Position numbers and translations under genes: made by a program
Origin: an uncultured Bacteroidota bacterium
GTDB lineage: Bacteria > Bacteroidota > Bacteroidia > Bacteroidales > F082
DNA: 64,000 nucleotides
Reading direction: 5' to 3'
Assembly: GCA_913009685.1 (NCBI GenBank)
Contig: CAJVXP010000009.1
Location: 1 to 64,000, forward strand
In this document: piece by piece, positions 1 through 8,632 of the stretch
Numbering within the stretch: the stretch's first letter is position 1
Layout of the letters: each line of letters opens with the position of its first letter
The notes under the pieces: generated by a model
Databases searched by the model: none
The model's input: only the letters and a program-made list of their open reading frames with translations
Told to the model about the DNA's origin: nothing

Positions 1-28
1 CTTGCCCTACACGACGATCTTCCGATCT
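1..28. other. Illumina adapter remnant (artefact)
   Basis: The first 28 bases match the 3' part of the Illumina TruSeq universal adapter (ending CTACACGACG..CTTCCGATCT) at 26 of 28 positions by eye. The natural reading frame of the gene that follows on the minus strand ends exactly where the adapter begins. This is sequencing-library DNA left at a contig end, not genome sequence. Confidence 0.93.
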
Positions 29-1822
29 ACCACCCATTACGTCCGGGACCGAATTATAAATCATGACAGCATGCCGGGTACGTTGCAACAGCCGGAAGAA
101 ATGATAAGAAGCTACAGCTGTTTTGGTGTGCTGTAGGGGAAGATTGTAAGCGTTTCTTAAATCGTAAGGGATGAACGATTCCTGAAAACCGGTTTTGGGT
201 AAAATCCCTTCATTTGCTCCGAGAATTATCACCCGCTCAAAATCCAGGTTTCTGGTTTCCAGCATACCCATCACCTGAATTCCGGTCAGCGGTTCACCTT
301 TCAGGCTAACTTCCTTACGTCCCATAAGTTGCAGCAATATCTTTTGAATACTCTGAAAGCCAAGATATTGTTTCTGATCGGAGAAAATTCCTTCTGCCAG
401 TTTTACTATCTGCATCATCAGTGTCAGCTGAAAACGCAACAAAATATTCTTCTTTTCCAATATCGCCGGCAATGCCTGGAGCTTCTGCAACAAATTTTTC
501 AGCTTCTCCGTAAACTGTCCGGGTCTTTCCCATCCGAAAAACAGCAACCGGAATAGACTTTTAAGTTGTTCATCCTTAGCGGACTCCATTATTTCGTCAG
601 GAGAAGCGTAAAAACGGTTTAACGGGAAGAAATCCGTATGCCGGCGCCCTTCCAGCATTTCCATCAGTGGGTTTTGCAGCAGACCATTCAGAGCCGGCAA
701 AGAAATCCGCATAGAGGCATCCTCACTACGCAAAGTCAGCAGTTGTGTCCAGCGATAAATCAAATCGTAAAACGGACTCTGCATTAGCGGGTAACCGAGT
801 GTTACATTATAATGAAACGCCGTTTCGCCATCTGCACCTGCCGGAACAGAACTCAACAGCGGAACAAGCAGTCGCTCGTCAGCGAGTATCACGGCGATAT
901 TCCGGGCATCTGTTTTCTGCACCACCAGCCACTCATACAGAAGCTGTCCGGCATATTTTACTTGTCCCATTTGCCGGGGAACCGCTGCAATTTCAATTGT
1001 TTTCTCCTGCGTCAGCAAAGCATTTCCAACCCATTCGGGTTTGTCAATTTTCAAAAACCTCGTGATTTTCCGCAGAAAAGTTCCCGCTTCATGATTTCCA
1101 TTGCTGCCACCATCAAAGTAATAGCTGTCTGCATCAATAAAAAAATGTAAATTAAAATGCTCTTTTAAAGAGGCAACCACGCTTTTCTCTGCTTCGGTAA
1201 GTGCATTAAAACCAACAAAAACATAATCAGTCCATGGTTTCTTTTCAAAATTTCCGTTACTTAGTCTTTCAGCAGCAAAACGGTATGCCATAGCTTTGTA
1301 TGCGGTTTTTTTCTCATACAAACGCATTTGAAGTCGTTCGTAATAGCCGAATAGCGAGTGGAAAAAAGCAAGATAAGCCATTTGCATTTCCGTTAAAGGC
1401 CGGTCATTCAGATTCCATTTTTCCAGCGCTTTCACTTCGGAAAGCTCGGAAAAAAGTCTGTGAGCATCAGCGAGAGAGTAATCGATATCGCTAAAATCGT
1501 TTAGCATGAGTGGCGCCCACGACAAAAAATCGTCCAGATTACGGGCCTTATCACCTGTCATCTCACGGTGAATCTTAAAAAGCTCAAAATAGGCAATCAA
1601 AGGATCTATCACCGTTAAACCGGACAGCTGCGCCATAAGCTCATCAATCGTAAGCATGTCGGGCAGCCAGTAATCACGACCGGCATTTTTGGCAAGATAT
1701 TGCTTAAGAAAGACCTGTGAACGCCGGTTGGGTAACACTACCAACGTGTGGACAGCATCTCCGTTTTCGCGGTGAACAAGAAAACCGGCTATTTCGTCTA
1801 AAAAGGACACAGGGTATGGCAT
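29..1822 (-). CDS. AddB-like PD-(D/E)XK helicase/nuclease family protein, 3'-truncated by contig end
   Basis: This long open frame is missing from the ORF track because it has no stop inside the window. Translating from ATG at 1822 gives MPYPVSFLDEIAGFLVH, then the LVVLPNRRSQVFLKQYL motif, later AVILADERLLVPLLSSVP, and near the break GMLETRNLDFERVIILGANEG. These are hallmarks of the Bacteroidota AddB-like family, which has an inactivated UvrD-type helicase fold and a C-terminal PD-(D/E)XK nuclease and acts in double-strand-break processing. About 598 codons are present; the family usually exceeds 900, so the nuclease end is lost. The frame was spot-checked as open at 1-360, 841-900 and 1600-1822. 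It lies 55 bp downstream of the acyl-CoA synthetase on the same strand, so the two may be co-transcribed. The plus-strand ORFs here are shadows. Confidence 0.85.
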
Positions 1823-1877
1823 AAGCGTAAGCACCTGAACTTGTGCTGTTTCTATAATTTTTTCAATACAGGGAAAC

Positions 1878-3527
1878 CTACTGATACAAAAAGCGTTTAA
1901 TACTCAGTTTAGGTGTTTTTTCAAAGGGGTCGGGATGTAACACAATGCGGGAAACAGCCATGAAAGAAGGGAACTCTTTGTTCATCTCTTTCCTGTAATT
2001 TTCCAGCTTATCTTCGAGTTCTTTGTTGGAAAGCATCATGCTTTTAACCACATCATCATCGGGATAAACCAGTGCTATTAATTTTCCATCTCTTTGAATA
2101 ACAATAGATTCAGCTACGCAGGAGCGGTTATTCAGCTTCGATTCGATCTCTTCGGGATAAATATTTTGTCCCGATGAGCCGAGAATCAGACTTTTGCTAC
2201 GCCCTTTAATAAAGATAAAACCATCCTTATCCATGAGCCCGAGGTCACCGGAATGTAGCCAGCCATCGTTATCCAGCACCATTTTAGTTGCTTCTTCATC
2301 TCTGTAGTAACCAGCCATCACATTTTCACCGCGCATAAGAATTTCGCCCACCTCATTTTCAGGGTCATTCGAGTCTATTTTCACTTCTAACGTGTCAACT
2401 GCTATGCCGCAGGATCCGATCTTCGCATCTTTTGCAGGAGCATAAGATATCAACGGACCACATTCCGTCATGCCGTAGCCCACGGTAATGGGGAAGCCAA
2501 TCTGTCTAAAGAAAGTTTCAATTTCGTGGCTCAGGGCAGCGCCGCCGACAACTACTTCCACAAAATTGCCACCAAAGCCTTCGCTTACGCCTGCCAGTAC
2601 TTTTTTATAAATGAGTTTGTTCAGCAACGGGGTTTTTAGCATCCAGCTAATGGGAGACTTGTTCACCACAGGTAGAATTTTCTTCTTATAAATTTTTTCA
2701 ATAACCAGTGGCACGGAAAGGATCAGCCGTGGTTTAATCTCCTGAAAAGCGCGGGTAATAATCTGCGGACTGGGTGTTTTGGTAAGAAAGGTGATATGAC
2801 ATCCGAGCGAAAACGGAAATAAAAATTCAAAAGCCAGGCCGTAGGCATGTGCCAGAGGCAGGAATGAGACAATCTTATCGCCCGATTCCAGCGGCATGTG
2901 GGTGCGGGCAAAGCGCACGTTGGCAGCCAGGCTATTGTGCAGGAGCATAACACCTTTGGAAAAGCCCGTGGTTCCGGAAGTATAGCTAATCTCTCCGAGT
3001 TGCTCATTTCCCGTAGTGGGAAGTGCAAAATTTTCGGCATTCAGTCCCTGAGGGAACTTCTCTTTAACCCATCCGTTAAGCGAATGGATGACCTCCTCAA
3101 GATGGTCGATGCGCGAAAACAGCGGCATGAGTTCTTCCACGCCCATAACAAATTTCAATTCCAGCATTTGGTCGATGTCCAGCGTACTCCAAATAGAAGA
3201 AGCTGCGATGAATACTTTTGATTCGGAATGATTCACAATGAAATGGATATCCTTCGGAAGGAAATCCGGTAAAATGGGGACAATTACCGCACCGTAGGTG
3301 AGAACTGCAAGGTAAGCAACAGCCCAGTTGGCAGAATTTTTCCCGATAAGGGCAATCTTATCACCTCTTTTAATGCCGGTTTTTTCAAAGATAATGTGAA
3401 TTTTATGAATGGTTTCTCCCACTTCTCTAAAAGTAATGGTCTTGCCGTTGTAATCGGATACGGCTGGCTTTTCCCAGTTTTCTTTAATGGCTGTTTCAAA
3501 ATATTCAACCAAATTCTCTTTTATCAT
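1878..3527 (-). CDS. Long-chain acyl-CoA synthetase (AMP-forming)
   Basis: A 549-aa AMP-dependent synthetase/ligase. It activates fatty acids to acyl-adenylate and then acyl-CoA at the inner face of the membrane. The P-loop-like motif SYTSGTTGFSKGVML starts near residue 181, the adenylate-binding motif GYGMTECGP lies near 355, and the C-terminal small domain ends in TPKLSIKRFL, which carries the expected catalytic lysine. It has no signal peptide. The length is typical of the compact FadD15/FACS group in Bacteroidota. Substrate chain length cannot be read from the sequence; other members of the superfamily activate aryl or dicarboxylic acids. Confidence 0.88.
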   Translation of the reverse strand: MIKENLVEYFETAIKENWEKPAVSDYNGKTITFREVGETIHKIHIIFEKTGIKRGDKIALIGKNSANWAVAYLAVLTYGAVIVPILPDFLPKDIHFIVNHSESKVFIAASSIWSTLDIDQMLELKFVMGVEELMPLFSRIDHLEEVIHSLNGWVKEKFPQGLNAENFALPTTGNEQLGEISYTSGTTGFSKGVMLLHNSLAANVRFARTHMPLESGDKIVSFLPLAHAYGLAFEFLFPFSLGCHITFLTKTPSPQIITRAFQEIKPRLILSVPLVIEKIYKKKILPVVNKSPISWMLKTPLLNKLIYKKVLAGVSEGFGGNFVEVVVGGAALSHEIETFFRQIGFPITVGYGMTECGPLISYAPAKDAKIGSCGIAVDTLEVKIDSNDPENEVGEILMRGENVMAGYYRDEEATKMVLDNDGWLHSGDLGLMDKDGFIFIKGRSKSLILGSSGQNIYPEEIESKLNNRSCVAESIVIQRDGKLIALVYPDDDVVKSMMLSNKELEDKLENYRKEMNKEFPSFMAVSRIVLHPDPFEKTPKLSIKRFLYQ

Positions 3528-3646
3528 AAAGCAATGATTTACGTTTCGGGCTTAAAGATAACAAAAGTAAAGAAAATGCCGGCAAAATAATATAATATAA
3601 TACTCCCCGGAAATCAGACCACTGCTTAAGTTGAAAAAAGATTAAT

Positions 3647-3671
3647 GGGGACTTCTAATAATTCCTTTCTT
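3647..3671. repeat. Dispersed 25-bp repeat, copy 1
   Basis: The 20-mer GGGGACTTCTAATAATTCCT occurs here and again at 21131-21150. The match continues for about five more bases with one mismatch. Both copies are intergenic. It may be the end of a decayed mobile element. The rest of the 3528-3717 spacer shows nothing I recognise. Confidence 0.6.
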
Positions 3672-3717
3672 TTCAAGAAACAAATGTGGATATTCCGGGC
3701 ATATTGTGCCCCTTTTT

Positions 3718-4062
3718 CTATTCAAAATTGTTAAAAATTCTTTGTCTGTCTTCATTCTTTTTATCGTTTTTGTGATACAGCTCGATGAAGACAATTTTTT
3801 CTTCTTTTTGAAAGTGTGCATAAATTAATCGCAAACCTGAATTTACGCCCCGACCTTTTAATGCCCTGCAAGCAATCTTTTTCACTTTAATTACACAGGT
3901 TTCCAAATCCAAATTGTCTATGCGAAAACTGAAAGGCGGTCTTTCATCAGGAGAGAACTCCAAAATTTTTTTCACTACATCCAAATCATCGTTCAGCGTT
4001 CTGTATTTTTTCAGAAGTTTTTTCAAATCTCGTTTAAATTCTGTTAGTTCATCGAAGGTCAT
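3718..4062 (-). CDS. RelE/ParE-superfamily toxin of a Panacea-type TA pair
   Basis: A 114-aa basic protein starting MTFDELTEFKRDLKKLLKKYRTL, with the core GVNSGLRLIYAHFQKEEKIVFIELYHK typical of RelE/ParE/YoeB-like toxins (a compact fold that usually cleaves ribosome-bound mRNA or, for ParE, poisons gyrase). Its ATG overlaps the stop of the upstream gene by 4 bp (ATGA), so the two are translationally coupled with the antitoxin first. Which target it attacks cannot be decided from sequence. The assignment rests on the residue pattern, the size and the partner gene. Confidence 0.75.
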   Translation of the reverse strand: MTFDELTEFKRDLKKLLKKYRTLNDDLDVVKKILEFSPDERPPFSFRIDNLDLETCVIKVKKIACRALKGRGVNSGLRLIYAHFQKEEKIVFIELYHKNDKKNEDRQRIFNNFE

Positions 4063-4862
4063 CGTTCTTCAATTTCATCTCCGTAGTTTCTTACCGAGAA
4101 AGGAGCCTCTCTGTAAAAAGCTAATTCATAATTTATTTCCTCTCCTTCTTTTGAGGCTAACCAAGGCATATCCTTATGAGAGTAATTGCTTATGGCAGCA
4201 GCAGACCAATCGCTCATTTGTTCAATAACCTTATCAATTATCTCTTTTTCACTTGCTTTCAATTCTGTCAAATCTGCTTTTACCAAAGGCAGGTAACGCG
4301 TTTGTGGATAACTATAGTACTCGGTTTTAACGCGTTGCAATTTGCCTTCGTCAATCATTTGACTAATAATTGTGTTTAAGTTTTGTGGAACAGGACCGTA
4401 TGGTAATTTCCGGTATTTAGCACCGGTTAAATGCTCTTCATACAATTCATAGTAATTAAAATCAGAAAAATACAGCAACTTATAAAGGACTGTTTCACCT
4501 ACATTCGGTTTGCCTGCACATTTTTCCAAAATATAGAGCAACACATTTTTAAACTTATTGATATTCGGGACTGGAACAGAAATACGTTCTTCAATTTTTT
4601 GTGACTTTGCTTCAGTTTTATCTATAATATGCTGACCGGCCAAAAAATCTTCAGACATAAAATCATCTAAAGAAAAGCCCAACACCATTGACAGCCGTTG
4701 CAATTCCATAATATTAACACTTCTGTTACCTAACTCTATTTGAGCTAATGACGGACGGGATATTTTGACACTTCTCGCTAAATCTTCCTGAGATAATCCT
4801 TTCATTTTGCGTAGTTTGGTTATCCTCTGACCTATTTGTTTTTGTGACAATTTTGTATTCAT
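4059..4862 (-). CDS. HTH-XRE / Panacea (DUF4065) antitoxin
   Basis: A 267-aa two-domain protein. Residues about 8-65 form an XRE-type helix-turn-helix (QRITKLRKMKGLSQEDLARSV..SRPSLAQIELGNRS). Residues about 105-240 match the Panacea/SocA/DUF4065 domain (GETVLYKLLYFSDFNYYELY, KLPYGPVPQNLNTII, LKASEKEIIDKVIEQM). Panacea domains are known to neutralise many unrelated toxins; here one is fused to a DNA-binding domain and sits upstream of a RelE-like toxin with a 4-bp overlap. The HTH suggests autorepression, and a palindromic candidate operator lies directly upstream. Confidence 0.82.
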   Translation of the reverse strand: MNTKLSQKQIGQRITKLRKMKGLSQEDLARSVKISRPSLAQIELGNRSVNIMELQRLSMVLGFSLDDFMSEDFLAGQHIIDKTEAKSQKIEERISVPVPNINKFKNVLLYILEKCAGKPNVGETVLYKLLYFSDFNYYELYEEHLTGAKYRKLPYGPVPQNLNTIISQMIDEGKLQRVKTEYYSYPQTRYLPLVKADLTELKASEKEIIDKVIEQMSDWSAAAISNYSHKDMPWLASKEGEEINYELAFYREAPFSVRNYGDEIEER

Positions 4863-4891
4863 ATCGTTTTAACTTTTACTATTCACGGGTA

Positions 4892-4899
4892 CAAAGATA
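4892..4899 (-). promoter_or_regulatory. -7 box of the toxin-antitoxin promoter
   Basis: On the minus strand this reads TATCTTTG, an exact TAnnTTTG Bacteroidota -7 element, about 30 bp before the antitoxin ATG. Confidence 0.6.
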
Positions 4900-4904
4900 A
4901 TAAA

Positions 4905-4921
4905 TGTTTTAATATAAAACA
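4905..4921. promoter_or_regulatory. Palindromic candidate operator of the TA pair
   Basis: A perfect 17-bp palindrome, TGTTTTAATATAAAACA, lies 5 bp upstream of the -7 box, where a bound repressor would cover the promoter. A further half-site, TAAAACA, occurs at 4933-4939. The HTH domain of the antitoxin is the obvious candidate ligand (inference). Confidence 0.5.
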
Positions 4922-5093
4922 ATGAAATGATTTAAAACAGAACAAATATTTTTTAAAAGAAGTCCTGCCTTTTGTATCCATTCACATTGGCAAGTCACTC
5001 GAAAAGCCAACTGCACAAACCAAATCTTACCAAAGAATATGGTTGCCCCGACGCTCTGGAGAAGAAAACACGGGCATATAACAGTTGAGTTTC

Positions 5094-5135
5094 AATAAGT
5101 CAGGAAGTCCCGTGCAGTTGTCGGGATGACTTATT
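5094..5135. terminator. Hairpin downstream of the amidohydrolase gene
   Basis: Outer arms AATAAGTCA / TGACTTATT (9 bp) plus inner arms TCCCG / CGGGA form a bulged hairpin about 60 bp past the stop of the minus-strand amidohydrolase. There is no clear U-run, so a terminator role is uncertain. The rest of the 4922-5196 spacer contains no gene I can support. Confidence 0.35.
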
Positions 5136-5196
5136 TGGGCGGCGTGTTGCAATCAACCTTCCAGCACTGAGAACAAGGTGATTTTCTATGTGATTT

Positions 5197-6855
5197 TTAC
5201 TTATTTCCATAGGCTCTCTCTCCCTGCACAAAAGTAAACAGCACACGGGTGCGGAGGATATCCGCTTCCGGACAATGCATAATATCGCGGTCAAGTATTA
5301 CAAAATCAGCCAGTTTCCCCGGCTCAATACTGCCTTTTATTTTTTCATCAAAGCTTCCCTTTGCCGGCCAGATGGTTATGGAACGGAGCGCATTTTTCCG
5401 TGAAATGGCATTTTCCATTTGAAAACCGCCCGGCGGCCGGCCGTTCAAATCTTTCCGGCTCACAGCAGCATAAAATGTTTTTACGGGACTTATATCCTCA
5501 ATGGGAAAATCGGTTCCGTTCACTTCCCAGCCGTTTTGTTCCAGCAATTGTTTGTAAGCATAGGCCGTCTTCAACCGTTCATACCCAAGCCTCTCCCCTG
5601 CCCAGTACATATCCGATGTGCAATGCGTGGACTGGATGGAAGGAATAATGCTGTAATCACCGAAATAATGAAAATCGTCCGGCGAGAGCACCTGCGCATG
5701 TTCAATACGCCAGCGCCGATCATTTTTTCCTTTCAAAAAGCGGGCATAAATTTTCAACATAATACGGTTTCCCGAATCACCAATGGCGTGTGTGTTTACC
5801 TGAAAACCAGCGGCATAAGCCTTGCGGCAAATGGAGTCATAATAAGGCAGCGGATGAAGCCGCAGGCCGTAATGACCGGGCATATCGCTGTAAGGCTTTA
5901 GCAGCAAAGCACCGCGCGAACCCAACGCTCCGTCGATGTACAATTTCACCGCACTTACCGTGAGCCGGCCGGTGTGCAAAGGACCTTTGGGGAAAAAATA
6001 ATCAAAATCCTCTTCTGTAGGATCCATCATGGCATAAATCCTTATTTTCAGTAGCCCTTCCCACTGCAGGCTGTCCATGAGCAGAATATCATCTTTCGGT
6101 AATCCCGCATCTGTAACCGATGTAAGCCCCACGGCAAAACAATTTTTCTGAGCCAGCTTGAGTGCTTTAATTTTGGCACTTCTGCTCATTTCGGGGATCA
6201 AAGCCCGCATCCGGTCGGCAGCATTATCAATGAGTACGCCGGTAGGCTTGCCATTTTTCAACACTACCTCTCCCCCATCGATTTTTGTAGAAGCCGTGAT
6301 ACCGGCCAGCTTCAGCGCTTCAGAGCTGGCCAGCAAGGCATGTCCGTCGATGCGCGAAAGCACCACAGGATGGCCGGGGAAAAGCTTGTCTAATTTTTCG
6401 TTGGTGGGATATTTTTGTACAGTCCAGTCGTTCTGATCCCAGCCGCGCCCGAGAATCCACTCTTCGGGATACTTTTGTTGATGGGCTTTTAACACTTTCA
6501 ACACAGCACCAAAAGAATCTGTACCCACCAGATTAGCCCAGCGCATCAACGTTTGCCCGTAAGCCAGGAAGTGACTGTGACCATCATTAAAACCGGGATA
6601 AACAGCTTTGCCACGCGCATCGATTGTCTTTTTTGCCTCGTAGTGGTCAAGAATTTCGCGGTCTGTGCCAACGGCAAGAAACTTTCCGCCTTTCACGGCA
6701 AAAGCACTCGCCGTATCAAACTGTGGATTCACCGTGTAAACCACAGCATGATAAACAATTAAATCAACTTTCTGTTTCGACTGACAAGCGCTCATAAGCG
6801 TTATCGTTAATATCGTGACCAATGTCAAAAATAAGTAGGATTTTTTCATACACAA
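5197..6855 (-). CDS. YtcJ-like amidohydrolase lipoprotein (Amidohydro_3)
   Basis: A 552-aa metal-dependent hydrolase of the amidohydrolase superfamily, YtcJ/N-substituted formamide deformylase branch. The N-terminus is a lipoprotein signal with lipobox LMSAC, so it should be tethered in the envelope. Metal-site motifs are visible in order: GFNDGHSHF, SRIDGHALLAS, NTHAIGDSGN, WRIEHAQVLSPDD and NGTDFPIED. The small beta-sandwich is formed by the N- and C-termini (DARGKAVYPG; PGKLADFVILDRDI). The substrate cannot be predicted because the family is promiscuous. The ORF starts MCMKK; the second Met (6849) is equally possible. Confidence 0.85.
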   Translation of the reverse strand: MCMKKSYLFLTLVTILTITLMSACQSKQKVDLIVYHAVVYTVNPQFDTASAFAVKGGKFLAVGTDREILDHYEAKKTIDARGKAVYPGFNDGHSHFLAYGQTLMRWANLVGTDSFGAVLKVLKAHQQKYPEEWILGRGWDQNDWTVQKYPTNEKLDKLFPGHPVVLSRIDGHALLASSEALKLAGITASTKIDGGEVVLKNGKPTGVLIDNAADRMRALIPEMSRSAKIKALKLAQKNCFAVGLTSVTDAGLPKDDILLMDSLQWEGLLKIRIYAMMDPTEEDFDYFFPKGPLHTGRLTVSAVKLYIDGALGSRGALLLKPYSDMPGHYGLRLHPLPYYDSICRKAYAAGFQVNTHAIGDSGNRIMLKIYARFLKGKNDRRWRIEHAQVLSPDDFHYFGDYSIIPSIQSTHCTSDMYWAGERLGYERLKTAYAYKQLLEQNGWEVNGTDFPIEDISPVKTFYAAVSRKDLNGRPPGGFQMENAISRKNALRSITIWPAKGSFDEKIKGSIEPGKLADFVILDRDIMHCPEADILRTRVLFTFVQGERAYGNK

Positions 6856-6874
6856 AGTGATTGAAGTTTAAAGT

Positions 6875-6918
6875 GCCTGCCTTCGCCTCGTTTTAAACGA
6901 GGCTACGCGCAGGCAGGC
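6875..6918. repeat. Imperfect palindrome with TTTTAAA core
   Basis: Outer arms GCCTGCCT / AGGCAGGC and inner arms GCCTCGTTT / AAACGAGGC form a bulged hairpin just upstream of the amidohydrolase start. The left flank (AAGTGCCTGCCTTCGCC) nearly repeats in inverted orientation at 27294-27310. Confidence 0.6.
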
Positions 6919-6940
6919 CTAAAGTTAGAGATTTCGGAGT

Positions 6941-6993
6941 GATAAAAGTATGTAAATATGAGTTTGTATTGACGATTTACATACATTTTTATC
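6941..6993. promoter_or_regulatory. Inverted repeat in a divergent promoter region
   Basis: Left arm GATAAAAGTATGTAAAT (6941-6957) and right arm ATTTACATACATTTTTATC (6975-6993) are inverted copies apart from a 2-nt insertion, separated by 17 bp. They lie between the amidohydrolase (minus) and the first AAA ATPase (plus). This could be a regulator-binding site or a hairpin; no regulator gene is adjacent. Confidence 0.45.
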
Positions 6994-7113
6994 GTGAACA
7001 TAAATGACGTTATCCTGTAAAACTGATCTGTACTTTTTTGTCTTATACCAAAAATGACACGTCTTCAGATTATGCGGTGTATTTGTTAAGGGGACTTATA
7101 ATTAAAAATTGTG

Positions 7114-7121
7114 TATTTTTG
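7114..7121 (+). promoter_or_regulatory. -7 box (TATTTTTG) of the first AAA ATPase gene
   Basis: Exact TAnnTTTG match 50 bp before the ATG at 7171. No well-spaced -33 TTG was found. Confidence 0.45.
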
Positions 7122-7170
7122 TAAATGTAAATTAACAAAATAGTTTAATAATTGATAAAACACTTTAACA

Positions 7171-8367
7171 ATGCTTACGGATTTGCTTTTACAATCAAAA
7201 CAAGTCATTGAACAGGTTGACTTAACATTCAGTCGATATTTAATGGACAACATCAACTGGAATAATCGTTTAATTGCAATAAAGGGAGCAAGAGGAAGTG
7301 GCAAAACCACCTTAATTCTTCAATATATTGCCAAAAACCTGAGCGTGGACCACACCATTCTCTACATCAGTATGGAAGATTTATTTTTTTACAAAAACAC
7401 ACTCCTGTCTCTCGCCGATGATTTTGTCATCAACGGAGGAAAATATTTGTTTCTTGATGAAGTTCATAAATATCCCGACTGGTCACGGGAATTAAAACTC
7501 ATTTATGATAAACACAAAAGTCTGAAAATAGTTTTCACCTCCTCCTCTATCTTGGAAATTCACAAAGCAGCATACGATTTAAGCCGCCGTGCTGTTGAAT
7601 ATTATTTAAAGGAGCTCTCTCTGAGAGAATACATTGCTTTAAAATACAACATGGAGTTATCCACTTACAACCTTCAGGAAATATTAGAAGACCACGCCCT
7701 GATTTCGAAGAAAATTTCTAAAATAATTAAGCCGGTTTTTGAATTTAATCAATACATTTACAATGGTGCTTATCCCTATTTCAACGAAGGAGAAAAGGAA
7801 TATGTACAAAAACTCCAAAATACACTTGCACTTGTTTTGGAAACCGATCTGCCCGCAGTTTTTAAACTTGATTTCAATTTAATTTACAAAACCAAGAAAT
7901 TATTATATTCTCTGGCCACGTCGTCCCCTTTTAAACCCAATATTACCAAGCTAAGCGAAAGAACAGGCGTTTCACGACCGACACTGCTTCAACTGCTGGG
8001 CTATCTTGAGAAAGCGGAAATAATTTACCAGCTCAGGCGAAATCGTACCGGAATAAGCAGCCTGTCGAAACCGGAAAAAATATATTTACACAATACAAAT
8101 TTGTTGTATTTGCTTGCCAGTGACAATTTTAATACCGGAAATATCAGAGAAACATTCTTTCTAAACCAACTATCCACTGCGCATCATGTTAATTATTCAA
8201 ACGAAATGGATTTTATTGTTGATGGAAAGTTTTCGTTTGAGATAGGCGGTAAAAACAAGCGGCAAAAACAGATACATAATTTAAAGAATGCCTATATTAT
8301 TAAAGACAATATCGAAACCGGTATGGCCAATATTATTCCCCTGTGGCTCTTTGGTTTTTTGTATTGA
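7171..8367 (+). CDS. DUF4143 AAA family ATPase (first of two)
   Basis: A 398-aa P-loop ATPase. Walker A GARGSGKTTL lies at residues 39-48 and Walker B KYLFLDEVHKY at about 91-101. The C-terminal half matches the DUF4143 architecture: a winged-helix region (TKLSERTGVSRPTLLQLLGYLEKAEII) and a degenerate restriction-endonuclease-like end (NEMDFIVDG..FEIGG). The biological role of this large family is unresolved in bacteria. It is paired with a second member 265 bp downstream; the two are clearly different in sequence and not a recent duplication. Confidence 0.85.
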   Translation: MLTDLLLQSKQVIEQVDLTFSRYLMDNINWNNRLIAIKGARGSGKTTLILQYIAKNLSVDHTILYISMEDLFFYKNTLLSLADDFVINGGKYLFLDEVHKYPDWSRELKLIYDKHKSLKIVFTSSSILEIHKAAYDLSRRAVEYYLKELSLREYIALKYNMELSTYNLQEILEDHALISKKISKIIKPVFEFNQYIYNGAYPYFNEGEKEYVQKLQNTLALVLETDLPAVFKLDFNLIYKTKKLLYSLATSSPFKPNITKLSERTGVSRPTLLQLLGYLEKAEIIYQLRRNRTGISSLSKPEKIYLHNTNLLYLLASDNFNTGNIRETFFLNQLSTAHHVNYSNEMDFIVDGKFSFEIGGKNKRQKQIHNLKNAYIIKDNIETGMANIIPLWLFGFLY

Positions 8368-8413
8368 CAGGGGTTGAAATCTACGAAAGGCATGGCATCT
8401 TACCATTACCTAT

Positions 8414-8464
8414 GCTCATTCGGGTTTGTAACCCGAATGAAAAGAGCCAAAGGATTTTCAATCC
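8414..8464. repeat. Palindrome doublet (TTTGTAA hairpin plus GGATTTTCAATCC hairpin)
   Basis: The first hairpin, 8416-8440, has 11-bp arms around TGT, containing CATTCGGGTT / AACCCGAATG. The second, 8452-8464, has arms GGATT / AATCC around TTC. A near-copy of the first hairpin lies at 41163-41188 with a compensated base-pair change. It sits in the 265-bp gap between the two AAA ATPase genes; the rest of that gap is unremarkable apart from the promoter box. Confidence 0.7.
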
Positions 8465-8582
8465 GTTGTTCAGCAGGATAATACCGATGTAAATTTAAAA
8501 ATGCTTGTTAGCGTATTTTGAAAAACAGATGGTGTAATAGTTTTTTTTTGCATAAAACCACACAAAGTCATTTGGATTTATG

Positions 8583-8590
8583 TATCTTTG
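8583..8590 (+). promoter_or_regulatory. -7 box (TATCTTTG) of the second AAA ATPase gene
   Basis: Exact TAnnTTTG match 42 bp before the ATG at 8633, which suggests the second ATPase gene has its own promoter. Confidence 0.5.
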
Positions 8591-8632
8591 CTCAAAAAGA
8601 CGTTCGATTTAATGTAAATATAAAAATTACCC

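Noticed and set aside
315-1494. ORFs at 315-533 (minus) and 329-1494 (plus)
   Set aside because: They are shadows of the AddB-like gene, whose frame from 1822 was spot-checked as open to the left edge and carries family motifs.
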